In this document: in pieces, positions 1-6,003 of the stretch
How the letters are laid out: the number at the start of each line of letters is the position of its first letter
How positions within the stretch are numbered: position 1 is the first letter of the stretch
Assembly (NCBI GenBank): GCA_905221605.1
Contig: CAJNDS010002301.1
Coordinates: 2,033,192 to 2,050,691 of the forward strand
Direction of reading: 5' to 3'
Length of the DNA: 17,500 bases
Origin: Symbiodinium natans
Lineage: Eukaryota > Sar > Dinophyceae > Suessiales > Symbiodiniaceae
Position numbers and translations under genes: made by a program
The notes under the pieces: model-generated
What the model was told of the DNA's origin: nothing
Databases searched by the model: none
Seen by the model: the letters and a program-made list of their open reading frames with translations, nothing else

Positions 1-93
1 TAAACCCCAAACCTAACCCCCCAAACCCTAAACCCTAAACCTCTAAACCCTGAACCTCTAAACCCTAAACCCTAAACCCTGAACCCTAAACCC
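1..93 (-). repeat. Degenerate telomeric array (CCCTAAA on + strand)
   Basis: About a dozen CCCTAAA-type units with many substitutions and unit-length changes, such as CCTGAAC and CCCCAAA. A left chromosome end would read this way on the + strand. However, the array is short, degenerate, and followed at 182 by an array of opposite orientation, so it is better treated as an internal or cut-off array. The spacer 94-181 is ordinary unique sequence. Confidence 0.85.
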
Positions 94-181
94 GCTTCTT
101 TGGGGGCTTCAGCCTGGCCTCTACCACCTCTTCTTCCAGTACCGAAGCAGCAGCACCCAGGCCGTGGGCATAGCCTTTGCA

Positions 182-260
182 AGGTTTAGGGTTCAGGGTT
201 TAGGTTTAGGGTTTAGGGTTTAGGGTTTAGGGTTTAGGGTTTAGGGTTTAGGGTTTAGGG
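182..260 (+). repeat. Telomeric array (TTTAGGG on + strand)
   Basis: Ten or so TTTAGGG units, perfect in the right half and varied in the left (TTCAGGG, and a shortened TTTAGG). Orientation is opposite to the array at 1-93, leaving an 88-bp spacer between head-to-head arrays. Spacer 261-316 is unique and GC-rich. Confidence 0.9.
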
Positions 261-316
261 CTGACAGCCGACGAAACTCTTGAACCCGGCGAGCCGAAAA
301 AAAGCCGCGTCACCCG

Positions 317-588
317 AAGTTCATAAACCCCTAAACCCCTAAACCCCTAAACCCCTAAACCCCTAAACCCCTAAACCCCTAAACCCCTGAACCCCTGAAC
401 CCCTAAACCCCTAAACCGCTAAACCCCTAAACCCCTGAACCCCTGAACCCCTAAACCCCTAAACCCCTAAACCCCTAAACCCCTAAACCCCTAAACCCCT
501 AAACCCCTATAAACCCTAAACCCCTAAATCCCTCAGACCCCAAACCCTAAACCCTAAACCCTAAACCCAAACCCTAAGTTCATAAACC
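317..588 (-). repeat. CCCCTAAA 8-mer array bracketed by 13-bp direct repeats
   Basis: From 324 to 510 the unit is the 8-mer CCCCTAAA (TTTAGGGG), about 23 copies in strict register. From 511 to 575 it degrades to mixed 7- and 8-mers. TGAACCCC variants come in pairs, at 388/396 and again at 436/444, which is a 48-bp higher-order period. The exact 13-mer AAGTTCATAAACC lies at 317-329 and 576-588, on both sides of the array. Its last five bases resemble the array, so the informative part is about 8 bp (AAGTTCAT). Confidence 0.88.
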
Positions 589-871
589 ACCATACGCCCG
601 AATGGGGCTCCGAAACCTCATTGCGCATGCTACGCATGCTTGTCGGTCTGAACATTCAGATTATGTGGGCCTGAATTTCGGACAAGCCTCTGAGCCCTAA
701 CTTCGACCCAAACTCTAAACGCCTCTAATCCGGACAAGGTCTGAACTAGCCTCTAAACCCTAAACCCTAAACCCTAAACCTTAAAACCCACATCCGGCCT
801 ACGCAAGCCTAAGACACCCCCCCTGCATGCCCAAGCAGCTCAGAGCCTCCACGGGCAGAACCTGCAAGAAG
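589..871. other. Unique spacer with one short CCCTAAA array
   Basis: Mostly non-repetitive. It holds a doubled 9-mer (GCGCATGCT at 623-631, ACGCATGCT at 632-640) and a short CCCTAAA array at about 754-786. I see no convincing open frame or RNA gene. Confidence 0.7.
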
Positions 872-964
872 TGATTAGGGTTTAGGGTTTAGGGTTTAGG
901 ATTTAGGGTTTGGGGTTTAGGACTTAGGGTTCAGGGTTGAGGGTATAGGGCTTAGGGTTTAGGA
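872..964 (+). repeat. Degenerate TTTAGGG array
   Basis: Thirteen or so TTTAGGG-type units with variants (GGATTTAGG, GGGTATAGGG, GGGCTTAGGG). The 6-mer GAAGTG is present on both sides (868-873 and 966-971). That is weak on its own but resembles the stronger flanking duplications elsewhere in the window. Confidence 0.85.
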
Positions 965-1047
965 TGAAGTGTTTCAGGGTTTGGGCCATGTGCGTGCATG
1001 TATAACTGAATCATGTCGGTTTTATATCCATGTTGATATGCAAAGCT

Positions 1048-1380
1048 ATGTCTGTCTGTCTGTCTGTCTATATGTATGTAGGTGTGTGTGTGTGTGTGTA
1101 TGTATGTATGTGTGTATACGTGTATGTGTGTATACGTGTATGTATGTATGCATGTATGTATGTATACATAAATCTTAGATTTATGCATGAAACTACCAAT
1201 TTAGAATTACATAACTATGGATACCATACATATTTGTATATACGTACATACATATAGAGATACATTTTCACGTGTACTCGTTCACTCATTCATTCATTCA
1301 TTCATTCATTCATTCATCCATCCACCCATCCATTCATGTCATTCAGTCATTCAGTCATTCATTCATTCATTCATTGATTG
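1048..1380. repeat. Microsatellite cluster: TCTG, TG, TATG, CATT
   Basis: Successive simple repeats: TCTG at about 1051-1068, TG at 1082-1099, mixed TATG/TGTATACG to about 1172, then CATT/CATC at about 1281-1376. The tyrosine/histidine/threonine- and valine/cysteine-rich open frames on both strands are readings of these repeats and not genes. Between the two parts, 1173-1280 is AT-rich unique sequence. Confidence 0.95.
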
Positions 1381-1471
1381 TTACAACGCTGCAGCCCTTG
1401 CAATGGCACCTTCTGCGGCGCAGTCGCCCCGGCCTCGCCCAGGCGGAGCGACCCAGCGCCTGGCAGAGGAT
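1381..1471. other. Short GC-rich unique spacer
   Basis: Unique sequence between the CATT repeat and the next telomeric array, clearly more GC-rich than the repeats on its left. Open frames enter it only by running on from the CATT repeat. Confidence 0.6.
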
Positions 1472-1555
1472 GGGGTTTAGGGTTTATAGGGTTTAGGGTT
1501 TAGGGATTTGGGTTTAGGGTTTAGGGTTTAGGGATTAGGGTTTAGGGTTTAGGGG
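1472..1555 (+). repeat. TTTAGGG array
   Basis: About eleven TTTAGGG units with a few variants (TTTATAGGG, GGGATTTGGG). It passes directly into G-rich sequence and then the GA tract. Confidence 0.9.
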
Positions 1556-1593
1556 TGAGTTTGGGGTGCAAGGTTTTAAGGGCAAAAAGGGTA

Positions 1594-1627
1594 TAGAGAA
1601 AGAGAGAAAGAGGATAAAGAGAGGGAA

Positions 1628-1672
<45 letters not shown>

Positions 1673-1861
1673 GAGAGAGAACGAGAGCTATGTATATATA
1701 TATATATATATATGCATATATGTATATATGTATATAAACATACCTACATACATATATTCGTTCTTTTTTCTGGCACACACACACACACACTCTCCCTCTT
1801 TCTCCCCATGCAAGCATACATATACATATATACATATATATACATGCATATATATATATAA
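1594..1861. repeat. Microsatellite cluster: GA tract, TA tracts, CA tract
   Basis: A nearly pure purine GA/GAAA tract at about 1594-1686 is followed by TA repeats at 1691-1736, CA at 1774-1790 and a second TA-rich tract at about 1814-1861. A polypurine stretch of this length can adopt triplex structure. That is known for such sequences and is inferred here. Confidence 0.95.
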
Positions 1862-2229
1862 TCTATCTGTTTATTTAATGATGTATCTATTTTTGTTGCT
1901 TATATGTGGTCAGGCATTTGGCGTGTCCGGCCCCCCACCCGGGAGAATCAGAAGGACATGTGGATAGGAGGGCCCGAGCGCCTAGGGTTTAGGGTTTGGG
2001 GGTTCGGGGTGCAACCCTATAAACCTCCCGAGCTCGGCGTCAAGGAGGATGACAGAATTGGGGTGCGAACCCCATAATTTCTAAACCCTAAACCCTAAAC
2101 CCTAAACCTTAAACCCCAAACCCTAAAACCCTGAACCCTGGACCTTGGGTGTCGAAAAACTGTTTCGGCAGGGGAAATCCCAGCTACACTAAGCTGAGCT
2201 GCCCGGGGAGCTGGTGTTCTTCCGGAACT
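1862..2229. other. Spacer with short telomeric patches in both orientations
   Basis: Unique sequence with a TTTAGGG patch at 1983-2003 and a CCCTAAA patch at about 2081-2140. Two related words, GGGGTGC(G)AACCC followed by (T/C)ATAA, occur near 2005-2020 and 2059-2078, so part of the spacer is an old short duplication. No gene seen. Confidence 0.65.
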
Positions 2230-2304
2230 TGCAGGGCTTAGGGCTTAGGGCTTTGGGTTTAGGGTTTAGGTTTTTTTGGGTTTAGGGTTTAGGGTGCAGG
2301 GCTT
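2230..2304 (+). repeat. TTTAGGG array between 10-bp direct repeats
   Basis: A short TTTAGGG-type array with a T-run variant lies between two exact copies of TGCAGGGCTT (2230-2239 and 2295-2304). GGGCTT is a telomere-like variant, so only the TGCA portion is strongly informative. Confidence 0.75.
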
Positions 2305-2426
2305 GGGTTATAAGGCCTCATAATCCTTCAGGGTTTAGGCCCTAACCGGCTGTTCTAAATACACCTAGCATTAGGGTTTAGGGTTTAAGCCTCTGTGTAG
2401 GGTGTACTCCCCCATTTTGGTTCCGG
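2305..2426. other. Spacer holding an inverted copy of a repeat also at 4351
   Basis: Read on the minus strand, 2309-2330 gives GGATTATGAGGCCTTATAAC, which matches 4353-4374 on the plus strand with about three differences over 22 bases. In both places CCCTAAA-type sequence follows in the same relative orientation. A two-unit telomeric patch lies at about 2372-2388. Confidence 0.6.
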
Positions 2427-2495
2427 CTTTGGGTTGTTTGGGGTTTAGGGTTTAGGGTTTAGGGTTTAGCCTTAACCCTTTGGGTTGTTTGGGGT
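2427..2495 (+). repeat. TTTAGGG array between 18-bp exact direct repeats
   Basis: CTTTGGGTTGTTTGGGGT occurs exactly at 2427-2444 and 2478-2495. Between the copies are only four TTTAGGG units and a short tail (33 bp). The 18-mer is not itself a telomeric word, so chance juxtaposition is unlikely. Confidence 0.85.
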
Positions 2496-2586
2496 GCTTT
2501 AGGAGGGTTTAGGATGTAGGTCAGGTCTTGGGTGGCTCGGGCAACTGCGATTTCCGTAGTGGGCTTCAATTTCTACGCACTTTCAA
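2496..2586. other. Unique spacer
   Basis: Unique sequence between two telomeric arrays, with an isolated GGGTTTAGG at about 2506. No gene seen. Confidence 0.6.
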
Positions 2587-2679
2587 GGGTTTAGGGTTTA
2601 GGGCTAGGGTTTAGGGTTTAGGATTTAGGGTTTAGGGTTTAGGGCTAGGGTTTAGGGTTTAGGGTTTAGGGTTTAGGGC
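2587..2679 (+). repeat. TTTAGGG array with recurring short unit
   Basis: About thirteen TTTAGGG units. The shortened unit GGGCTAGGG recurs twice about 40 bp apart, with a GGATTTAGG variant between, which suggests multi-unit duplication within the array. Confidence 0.9.
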
Positions 2680-2760
2680 CAAAAGCGCCGAGCCTAGGTC
2701 GATGGCGATTTTGACCGGCACATCATGGGGCGGCATGGGCCAAAGGCGTTGGCCCTAAAA

Positions 2761-2935
2761 TTAGGGTTTAGGGTTTAGGGTTTAGGGTTTGAGATGTGCT
2801 CAAAGCCTGAAATACACTGTAAGGTCCTTAGGGTTTAGGGTTTAGGAGCTAGGGTGAAGGGGGTTCAGGGGTTTAGGAGCTAGGGTGAAGGGGGTTCAGG
2901 GGTTTAGGGTTTAGGGTTTAGAGTTTAGGGGGTTC
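2761..2935 (+). repeat. TTTAGGG arrays and a 31-bp tandem duplication
   Basis: TTTAGGG units at about 2761-2790 and 2829-2935. Within them a 31-bp unit starting TTTAGGAGCTAGGGTGAAGG is perfectly duplicated at 2841-2871 and 2872-2902. The unit is a telomeric variant with extra bases. Spacer 2791-2828 is unique. Confidence 0.88.
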
Positions 2936-3275
2936 TAGGGCTCTTGCACCCTAAGGCTTCTCTCCGATATGAACGCTTTTAGGGCCCAAACGCCTCATGA
3001 TAAGCCTGGTTGCTCTGTGGAATTCTTTGGGGCTTAAGAGCATGTAGAGGGTCTTTACTTTAGGGTTTACACAGGCTTTAGGCAAGGGATTTCGATTTCT
3101 CACCTCAGCAGCGTAAGCTTTGGGAGGTGCACATGGGCTTGCTTGCATAGATGCTTAGCTTCTTGCCGGGGTTTAGGGCTCTAAGTCTGAGCCTGCCGCC
3201 AGCAGCGCACAACAATCGAAGATTTACCAAAACAAGGTTTTCTCTGAAAGGGGTTCCTAGATAAAGAAATCCTGC
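2936..3275. other. Unique spacer, no gene supported
   Basis: About 340 bp almost free of telomeric words, apart from isolated GGGTTTA motifs near 3062 and 3171. A 65-codon minus-strand frame (2951-3148) crosses it without recognisable motifs, and its length is unremarkable. It could be a relic of unique sequence between ITS insertions. Confidence 0.5.
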
Positions 3276-3480
3276 CCCCTAAACCCTAAACCCTAAATCC
3301 TAAACCCTAAACCCTAAACCCTAAACCCTAAACCCTAAATCCTAAACCCTAAACCCTAAACCCTAAACCCTAAATCCTAAACCCTAAACCCTAAACCCTA
3401 AACCCTAAACCCTAAACCCTAAACCCTAAACCCTTAACCCTAAACCCTAAACCCTAAACCGCACCCTAAACCCTAAACCG
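3276..3480 (-). repeat. Long CCCTAAA array with higher-order TAAATCC spacing
   Basis: About 28 CCCTAAA units on the + strand, one of the two longest arrays here. The variant AAATCC recurs at 3295, 3337 and 3372, spacings of 42 and 35 bp (six and five heptamers), so blocks of several units have been copied. The right end carries a small duplication ending in CTAAACCGCACC. Confidence 0.95.
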
Positions 3481-3700
3481 CACCTCGCACCCAACCCGAG
3501 ACCCCAAATCCGAAAAAGCCCGACTCTAAGCGTCAACACTCCCCTAAGCCTTTGACCCCTAAAACCCAGAAACCCTCAACCCAAACCCAAAACCCCAAAT
3601 CCAAAGCTCTAAGCCCCAAACCCTATAAACCATTAGAATTTTCATGGTTCCTAAAAAACTCGAAATCATAAACCTTACCAAACCCTAAATAAACCGTAGA
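3481..3700. other. Degenerate AAACCC-rich sequence
   Basis: A-rich and CCC-rich words that look like decayed CCCTAAA repeats, with little exact periodicity, ending in unique sequence near 3640. No open frame of note. Confidence 0.6.
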
Positions 3701-3823
3701 CATTGGGGATGTTTCCCCTTATACTAAGTGTTCTTAATTGGGATTATATACAACAAGGGGTACTACAATCCCTAGCAAGGACTGTTAGGATACAGGGAAC
3801 ATGCCAACCCAGACAAGGTCGCT
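3701..3823. other. Unique spacer upstream of a B-core copy
   Basis: Unique sequence built of short GGG/CCC words separated by TA-rich stretches. TGTTCTTAAT near 3728 also occurs on the minus strand inside the tandem repeat at 12979-13110, hinting at distant common origin. Confidence 0.4.
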
Positions 3824-3965
3824 GCATGGTCTCTTAGCTGGGCCCTTAAACAAGGGCCCCTTGTGTACCCTATACAACCCAAGGGCCCATACTTCAGAAC
3901 CCTGTACAATCTGTACAGGAGGTTATAGGGATCATATGAAGGGCCCATGAAACTGCCCTAAACCC
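3824..3965 (+). repeat. Diverged copy of the dispersed B-core repeat
   Basis: The segment GCATGGTCTCTTA...GGGCCC...TATACAACCC...GGGCCCATGAAACTGCCC aligns in order with 16022-16146 inside unit B1. The shared words are ATGGTCYCTTA, GGGCCC, CCCCTT, ATACMACCC/ATACCC, ATAT and GGGCCCRTGAAACTRCCC. Like the other copies it is followed at its right end by CCCTAAA-type sequence (from 3957). This is a by-eye alignment and the middle is poorly conserved. Confidence 0.6.
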
Positions 3966-4022
3966 TACACCCTACACCCTACACCCTAAACCCTAAACCC
4001 TAAACCCTCAACCCTGAACCCC
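3957..4022 (-). repeat. CCCTAAA/CCCTACA array at the end of a B-core copy
   Basis: Nine heptamers, three of them the variant CCCTACA, directly continuing from the 3' end of the B-core copy with no spacer. Confidence 0.85.
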
Positions 4023-4139
4023 AGCCGGCGTGAGCTAGGGCGTAGATTGGGGCGAAGTAAAGTCTGAGCGGAGCGCCGCTTTTCTTTCAGGCCCTTCCAG
4101 GGGTTTGAGGAGGTTTCTGGGGGCGTGCCATCCGACCGG
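4023..4139. other. Unique GC-rich spacer
   Basis: Unique sequence between two arrays of opposite orientation. Nothing recognised. Confidence 0.5.
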
Positions 4140-4186
4140 GGTTTAGGGTTTAGGGTTTAGGGCGTAGGGTTTAGGGTTGAGTCCTT
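4140..4186 (+). repeat. Short TTTAGGG array
   Basis: About six TTTAGGG-type units, one altered to GGGCGTAGGG. Confidence 0.85.
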
Positions 4187-4224
4187 CGGAGTTGAGGTGT
4201 TCATTTGTTTTTTTAAAGCCAGCA

Positions 4225-4319
4225 CCAGGATGGGCTATTCTACCCCGAAGCCCCTTTAAAAAAGGGTGCCCTTCACAGGGTGGATTCTGGGGCTTCTAAG
4301 GCCACCTAGCCCATCCTGG
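4225..4319. repeat. 95-bp foldback (imperfect long hairpin)
   Basis: Outer arms CCAGGATGGGCT (4225-4236) and AGCCCATCCTGG (4308-4319) are exact reverse complements. A second pair, GAAGCCCC (4247-4254) and GGGGCTTC (4289-4296), nests inside, separated by unpaired stretches of 10 and 11 bases, with a loop of 34 bases. The symmetry suggests a small foldback element or a structured transcript. No target duplication is obvious and only one copy is seen. Confidence 0.7.
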
Positions 4320-4326
4320 AAGCCCT

Positions 4327-4576
4327 GAAACCCTAAACCCCAAACCCTAGGGGATTATGAGGCCTAATAGCCCACAACCCACAACTCTATCCTAAATCCC
4401 TAAACCCTAAAACCCTAAAACCCTAAAACCCTAAAACCCTAAAACCCTAAAACCCTAAAACCCTAAAACCCTAAAACCCTACACCCTAAACGCTAAACCC
4501 TAAACCCTACACCCTAAGCCCTAAGCCCTAAAGCCCTAAAGCCCTAAAGCCCTAAAGCCCTAAAGCCCTAAACCCC
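4327..4576 (-). repeat. Homogenised CCCTAAAA and CCCTAAAG 8-mer arrays
   Basis: After a short CCCTAAA patch and a spacer (4350-4395), there are nine consecutive perfect CCCTAAAA 8-mers at 4405-4476. A mixed patch with CCCTACA follows, then five perfect CCCTAAAG 8-mers at 4526-4565. Each variant is confined to its own block. TTTTAGGG is the telomere word of some green algae, but here it is one local variant among heptamers. Confidence 0.92.
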
Positions 4577-4679
4577 ATACCACTTGGCAGCAGCGTGGGC
4601 TGAGCTCGCAACTGGTCCACTGCGAAGTTGTGGCACGTGTCGCTCCATTGAGCCCAATCCTCAGTCAGACGTCTCCTAA
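4577..4679. other. Unique spacer
   Basis: About 100 bp of mixed-composition unique sequence with no feature recognised. Confidence 0.5.
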
Positions 4680-4732
4680 AGGTTTAGGGTTTAGGGTTTA
4701 GGGTTTAGGGGTTAGGGGTTTAGGGTTTTAGG
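4680..4732 (+). repeat. Short TTTAGGG array
   Basis: Seven units, the later ones with added G or T (GGGGTTAGGGG, TTTTAGG). Confidence 0.85.
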
Positions 4733-4833
4733 ATCCCTTTGACAAGGGACCCTTGGCTGTTTAGGTGCATCAGACGCCCGAAGCCCTACTTTAAGTCTCG
4801 CGGCAAACCCGTAGCGTGTTTTGGAGCCTAACC

Positions 4834-4893
4834 TCAAACCCTAAACCCTAAACCCTAAACCCTAAACCCTAAACCCTAAACCCTAAAGAAAAA
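4834..4893 (-). repeat. CCCTAAA array
   Basis: Eight or nine CCCTAAA units ending in two copies of ACCCTAAAGAAA (from about 4880) that grade into the A-rich sequence of the following module. Spacer 4733-4833 is unique. Confidence 0.88.
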
Positions 4894-4910
4894 ACCCTAA
4901 AGAAAGTGGT

Positions 4911-5089
4911 TTCAAAAAAAGAAAAAAATAGGCCTACTCGAGGCCCAAGCCCGAAACCCCAAACCCTACTTCCCCAAAAAGTGAATAAGGGCACTACTCT
5001 AGGTCCTAGCCCTAAACCCTAAACCCTAAACCCTAAACCCTAAACCCTAAACCCTAAACCCCCCAAGAAAAGGGAATAAGGGCACTACT
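4911..5089 (+). repeat. Tandem modules: A-run, GAATAAGGGCACTACT, telomeric tail
   Basis: A module consisting of an A-rich run, then GAATAAGGGCACTACT, then AGGYCCWAGCCC, then CCCTAAA repeats is seen whole at about 4974-5063. It is diverged at about 4911-4973 and truncated at 5064-5089. GAATAAGGGCACTACT is exact at 4983-4998 and 5074-5089. A further degenerate relative (AAAGGGAATAAGCGCCGACT) lies at 5572-5591. CCCTAAA array core: 5010-5063. Confidence 0.75.
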
Positions 5090-5179
5090 GGGCATTTCAG
5101 GGCCATGGACACCCTCTCCTCACCCTCAAAGGTCGAGGGGTCAGCCACAGATCTCTAAGGGTAGCTCGATAGGGGACCT
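5090..5179. other. Unique spacer
   Basis: Unique sequence between a telomeric module and the next array. No feature recognised. Confidence 0.5.
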
Positions 5180-5225
5180 TTAGGTTTAGGGTTTAGGGTT
5201 TAGGGTTTCGGGTTTCGGGTTTCGG
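5180..5225 (+). repeat. TTTAGGG array with TTTCGGG block
   Basis: Four TTTAGGG-type units followed by three TTTCGGG units abutting the B-core copy at 5226. Read on the minus strand, the B-core copy runs directly into this array. Confidence 0.85.
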
Positions 5226-5369
5226 GTAGTAAGATGGGCCCTTCAAATGGCCCCTTACCTCTTTTGAAGGGCTCGGACGGTATGGGCCCTTGGGTTGCAG
5301 CAAGGAACCTGAGGGGCTGTTAAGGGGTCTCTTTTGTAGAGCCCATACTAAGGGATCATGGTAACTACC
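5226..5369 (-). repeat. Inverted, diverged copy of the B-core repeat
   Basis: Read on the minus strand from 5369, it starts GGTAGTTACCATGATCCCTT and ends GAGGTAAGGGGCC...GAAGGGCCCATCTTACTACCC. This matches both ends of the B1 core (GGTAGTTACATGGTCCCTTA at 16018 and GAGGTAAGGGACC...GGGCCCGTGAAACTACCC near 16105-16146) at a similar length. The minus-strand 3' end continues into CCCGAAA and CCCTAAA repeats. The 61-codon minus-strand frame here is incidental. Confidence 0.7.
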
Positions 5370-5409
5370 CCCCCCCAAGACAGTCGGAATCTGTGTTGAA
5401 AAGCCAGTC

Positions 5410-5479
5410 TTTGTCTAAGGGTTTAGGGTTTAAGGTGTAGAGGGTTTAGGGTTTGGGTTTAGGGTTTAAGGTTTGTCTA
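5410..5479 (+). repeat. TTTAGGG array between 8-bp direct repeats
   Basis: A TTTAGGG-type array (5418-5471) lies between two exact copies of TTTGTCTA (5410-5417, 5472-5479). The flank word is not telomeric, which fits a target-site-type duplication. Confidence 0.78.
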
Positions 5480-5714
5480 GGCCGAAGAGTAACCTAGGAA
5501 TGAAACTAGAATTAAAAGGGCGCCACTTTTTGGTTCAAAGGGGCTTGTAAGGGGAACTTAAACTCTCAAAAAAAGGGAATAAGCGCCGACTCGGGGTCCC
5601 CTAGCCGCCAAACCTCCGACATTCTCAGCCGTCAACGCCTCGAGCCCCCAAAGCCCCCAAACCCCAGAAGCTTTAGAGCATTGCAGGGCTTTGCGTAGTT
5701 TAGGATTCGGTGGG
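5480..5714. other. Unique spacer with decayed AAACCC words
   Basis: Mixed sequence. The middle (5565-5600) is a degenerate copy of the GAATAAGGG module, and 5600-5670 is rich in CCCCAAA-like decayed telomeric words. No gene seen. Confidence 0.5.
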
Positions 5715-5815
5715 GGCTTGCGAATTTAGGGGTTCCTCATTGGGGTCCTTATGTTAAGGGAATCCTGCAATTTGGGGGGGGGGGGGGGGGTCTATTTTGG
5801 GGTCCACAATATTCG
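5715..5815 (+). repeat. Segment related to unit B, with a 17-G run
   Basis: GGGTTCCTCATTGGGGTCCTTATG followed by AAGGGAATCCT (about 5729-5766) resembles 17149-17188 in unit B2 (GGTACCTTATTGGGGTCC, TTATGAGG, GGATCCT). A run of 17 G at 5774-5790 follows an AATTT word. In B1 and B2 an AAATTGGGGG word also carries G-runs of differing length, though it lies before, not after, the shared block. Alignment is by eye. Confidence 0.5.
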
Positions 5816-5910
5816 GTCAAGTCCCGGGTCTTACAGGGCTTGTAGGACTGGGTCGGCCACCGTCCACTGGCAGTCGATGTTCCCAGTCATAGAACACCTG
5901 CCATTCAGGA

Positions 5911-6003
5911 CTGCGGCTTTAGGGTTTAGGGTTTGGTAAGGGTTTAGGGTTTAGGGTTTAGGGCTTAGGGTTTAGGGCTTGGGGTTATGCAGGGCTGCGG
6001 CTT
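5911..6003 (+). repeat. TTTAGGG array between imperfect 17-bp direct repeats
   Basis: The exact 9-mer CTGCGGCTT is at 5911-5919 and 5995-6003. Extending left, ATTCAGGA and ATGCAGGG precede it, so about 17 bp match with two differences. Between them are about nine TTTAGGG-type units (5918-5985). Spacer 5816-5910 is unique. Confidence 0.8.

Noticed and set aside
1-93. A true chromosome end at the left edge
   Set aside because: The orientation is right, but the array is short and decayed, and many similar arrays in both orientations follow inside the window.
324-510. CRISPR-like regular repeat
   Set aside because: Units are 8 bp with no spacers. None of the arrays in the window has the repeat-spacer form.
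952-1257. Frames rich in Y, H, T or V, C around 952-1257, and similar at 1542-1967 and 8676-9303
   Set aside because: They are direct translations of TATG, TG, GA, CA and TA microsatellites.
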